Shown here: piece after piece, positions 5,842 to 7,893 of the stretch
Layout: each line of letters opens with the position of its first letter
Position numbering within the stretch: the first letter of the stretch is position 1
NCBI GenBank assembly: GCA_964424555.1
Contig: CAYRIX010000051.1
Span: forward strand, 1-7,893
Direction of reading: 5' to 3'
Source: UMGS172 sp964424555
Lineage (GTDB): Bacteria; Bacillota; Clostridia; Oscillospirales; Acutalibacteraceae
Length of the DNA: 7,893 bases
Position numbers and translations under genes: made by a program
Notes under the pieces: generated by a model
Database searches by the model: none
The model's input: only the letters and a program-made list of their open reading frames with translations
What the model was told of the DNA's origin: nothing

Positions 5842-6738
5842 TTGGACAAGACCACTTTAAGGTTACAGACCATACTGTACCATAACGAAAAAGAAAATCT
5901 TGAAAAATCCTTGGCGAGTGTAGCAAAGGCTGTGGCTGTTTCGCAGAAAAAAGGCGGATGTATAAGCCATATCGATATATGCTACGGAGATGCATCGGCC
6001 GAGCCTATTTACACCCAAGAGGAAATCGCTGCCTACAATGAAAAATACGGTGAGTATTTTACTTTGGAATACATGTTTTTCGGGTTCAACTCGGGCACCT
6101 CTAAGGGTCAGAACGTCATGTTCAAGACCTGCAAGGCGGAGTATCTGCTTGCAATGAACCCCGATGTTATTCTTTGCCCTGACTTTTTTCTTGAAATGAT
6201 GGAGCCGTATCAGGCAAAATCAGGGGTAGGCATGGTCGAGGCAAGGCAGTGTCCCTTAGAGCATCCTAAAACCTTTGACCCTGTGACGGGAGAGGAGCCT
6301 TGGGGTGCAATGGCATGTGTTATAGTTCCCTCTGAGGTCTTCAAAAAGCTTGGCGGTCTGGATGAGAAAAACTTTTTCTTGTACTGTGATGATGTTGACT
6401 TTTCGTGGCGGCTCAGATTGAATGGCTATAAGGTCATTTATCAGCCGAGAGCCTTTGTGTATCACGCCAAGCGTATCGATGAAAAGGGCGGTGTTCAGCC
6501 CACAAGTGCCGAGCTTTATTATTCAGCTGAGGCATCATTACTGATGGCATATAAATATTCTGATGATGCCAGATTAAAACGGTTCCTTGAATTGTTCGAA
6601 AAGGGAAGCGAGCAGCAACAAAAGGCCGCCAAGGAGTTCTATCGCCGTGAGGAGAGCGGCCTTTTAACCGAACGTCTTGACAAGGATCATAAAATAGCGT
6701 CCTTTACCGAGTGGGGCTATTCCGAAAACCGCTACTAA
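5842..6738 (+). CDS. Family 2 glycosyltransferase (rhamnosyltransferase/WbbL-like)
   Basis: The 298-residue, GT-A fold enzyme is probably cytoplasmic, with no membrane segment. It opens with the first nucleotide-binding strand, LRLQTILYHNE. FNSGTSKGQN (82-91) and AMNPDVI (104-110) give the NPD form of the metal/nucleotide DxD site. The acceptor-side motif is GGLDEKNFFLYCDDVDFSWRL (about 171-191), close to the GGFDExFFmYxEDvDl pattern of rhamnosyltransferase-like enzymes. The last 60 residues are charged and helical and not recognised. The start is set by GGGAGGA (5829-5835) before TTG at 5842. The reading frame opens upstream to a TTG at 5806, but that lacks a ribosome binding site and would put the Shine-Dalgarno inside the gene. 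It probably builds a surface polysaccharide with the next gene; donor and acceptor are unknown. Confidence 0.85.
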   Translation: MDKTTLRLQTILYHNEKENLEKSLASVAKAVAVSQKKGGCISHIDICYGDASAEPIYTQEEIAAYNEKYGEYFTLEYMFFGFNSGTSKGQNVMFKTCKAEYLLAMNPDVILCPDFFLEMMEPYQAKSGVGMVEARQCPLEHPKTFDPVTGEEPWGAMACVIVPSEVFKKLGGLDEKNFFLYCDDVDFSWRLRLNGYKVIYQPRAFVYHAKRIDEKGGVQPTSAELYYSAEASLLMAYKYSDDARLKRFLELFEKGSEQQQKAAKEFYRREESGLLTERLDKDHKIASFTEWGYSENRY

Positions 6739-6754
6739 AGCCGGAGGGGTAATT

Positions 6755-7893
6755 ATGAGCAAAATAATTGATAACACCGGCAATGCGTTGGTGCGTCGGT
6801 ATTATGAAAGCTTAGCCGAGACGGTCGGCAGTGAAAATCTCGAGAAATTCTTATTAGGAAAGATAGAATACAGCGAGGATTCACCGTTTTTGTCGGTCAT
6901 AATGAGAACGAGGGGCAACCGTCCCGAGGCTTTGGCCGAGGTACTGCTGTGCCTTTCGGGCCAGTCTGACCTCGATTTTGAAGTACTTATAATGGGTCAC
7001 AACCTTGACGATGAGGGACGTGACACCGTCAACAGGATTATTTCCGAACTGCCCGATTACATGGACGGAAAGGTGCGTCTTAATGAGGTGACGGGCGGTA
7101 ATCGTACCACACCCTTGAACGAGGGCTTCAAGGCGGCTTGCGGACGGTACATCTCAATACTTGATGACGACGACCTCGTTTTTGATAATTGGGTCGAGGC
7201 TTTCCATTCACTTGAGCAAGACAATTCGGGTAAAATATTCCACTCCTATTGTGCATCACAGGATTGGAGAGTGACCAAAAACGAAAACGGCGACAATATT
7301 CTGACCTCGATTTCGGGCTTCAAAACAGTGTATTGTACTCCGTTTGAGATGTTAGAACAGCTCTCTACCAATCATTGCCCGACCTTTAGCCTCGCTTTCC
7401 CGTCATATATCTACAATGTTCTCAATATTCATTTCGATGAAACACTGACCACTACTGAGGATTGGGATTTTCTGATGAGATGCGCATTTATCTGCGGTGT
7501 TGCCGATGTACCCGAGGTCACGGGAATCTACCGTATGTGGATAAATGCCGAGAGCTCGGCAACGCTTCACTCCAAAAACGAGTGGAAAGAAAACCATGCG
7601 TATATCCAAGGTAAGTTTAAGCAAAACGCTGTGCTTATTCCCTCACATGAGGTTGGCGGTCTTATGTATAATGCCGATTCTAACGTGGGTGACAATGCCA
7701 AAATCAGAGAGGTTATGGTGTTGGCTGATGACGGCTCGGGCTTTGGTACACACAAGCCGTTCAAGACCGAGTTTGCTTGTGAAAACGGACGTTGGACCGT
7801 AAGATGCGTTAATATCTCAAGGCTCAAGGGCATCAAAGCATTGAGGCTTGATCCCGTTGCCTCAGGCACGGTAACTTTGACCGATTTCAGCGC
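6755..7893 (+). CDS. Family 2 glycosyltransferase with C-terminal extension, partial (3' end beyond window)
   Basis: The frame stays open from ATG at 6755 to the window end, giving 379 residues with no stop. GGAGGGG (6743-6749) lies five bases before the ATG, and the gene starts 16 bases after the preceding glycosyltransferase, so they are co-transcribed. Residues 1-42 form a helical lead-in. The GT-A domain begins at FLSVIMRTRGNRPEAL (45-60). LDDDDL (136-141) holds the DxD metal and sugar-nucleotide site, and TTEDWDFLMRC (233-243) is the ED motif region with the probable catalytic base. After about residue 295 the sequence changes to a beta-rich stretch with LRLDPVASG (363-371). This resembles accessory domains attached to glycosyltransferases in polysaccharide clusters, but I cannot name it. 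More domains may follow outside the window. The substrate is unknown. Confidence 0.85.
   Translation, partial: MSKIIDNTGNALVRRYYESLAETVGSENLEKFLLGKIEYSEDSPFLSVIMRTRGNRPEALAEVLLCLSGQSDLDFEVLIMGHNLDDEGRDTVNRIISELPDYMDGKVRLNEVTGGNRTTPLNEGFKAACGRYISILDDDDLVFDNWVEAFHSLEQDNSGKIFHSYCASQDWRVTKNENGDNILTSISGFKTVYCTPFEMLEQLSTNHCPTFSLAFPSYIYNVLNIHFDETLTTTEDWDFLMRCAFICGVADVPEVTGIYRMWINAESSATLHSKNEWKENHAYIQGKFKQNAVLIPSHEVGGLMYNADSNVGDNAKIREVMVLADDGSGFGTHKPFKTEFACENGRWTVRCVNISRLKGIKALRLDPVASGTVTLTDFS

Overview
The window carries eight genes of a low-to-moderate GC Gram-positive anaerobe. The best guess is a gut-type clostridium (Bacillota, Clostridia, perhaps Oscillospiraceae or Ruminococcaceae). This rests on strong AGGAGG-type ribosome binding sites, sigma-A-like promoters, T-tailed hairpin terminators, a single-chain class II glycyl-tRNA synthetase, clostridial-style lipoproteins, and the NusG-II/Gx-transporter gene pair. 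Genus cannot be fixed from the sequence alone.

Layout. (1) 85-1585: glycyl-tRNA synthetase as a self-contained unit with its own promoter and a strong terminator. (2) 1593-3106: a monocistronic gene for a membrane-anchored CapA-family protein, also with promoter and terminator. (3) 3197-5752: a small extracytosolic flavin/redox cluster. It has a single-domain FMN-binding lipoprotein (+), converging on an ApbE-type FAD:protein FMN transferase (-) over a shared bidirectional terminator. ApbE in turn diverges from a two-gene operon (+) of a NusG-domain-II protein and a Gx-transporter-family membrane protein. These two resemble EetA and EetB of flavin-based extracellular electron transfer. The apbE/eetA-like intergenic region holds two divergent promoters and a 15-nt palindrome inside the apbE promoter spacer, which is a good operator candidate. 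(4) 5762-7893: a strong promoter followed by two family 2 glycosyltransferase genes in tandem. The second runs off the window end.

How they may work together. ApbE would attach FMN covalently to the neighbouring lipoprotein at the outer face of the membrane. The EetA/EetB-like pair could pass electrons from the membrane to that flavoprotein. No Ndh2-type dehydrogenase, demethylmenaquinone gene or flavin exporter is visible here, so any such system is either partial or completed elsewhere. CapA and the glycosyltransferases point to cell-surface polymer synthesis, but their substrates cannot be read from the sequence. No tRNA, rRNA, CRISPR, insertion sequence or phage gene was seen. No stretch longer than about 200 bases lacks a gene; positions 1-84 hold nothing recognisable.
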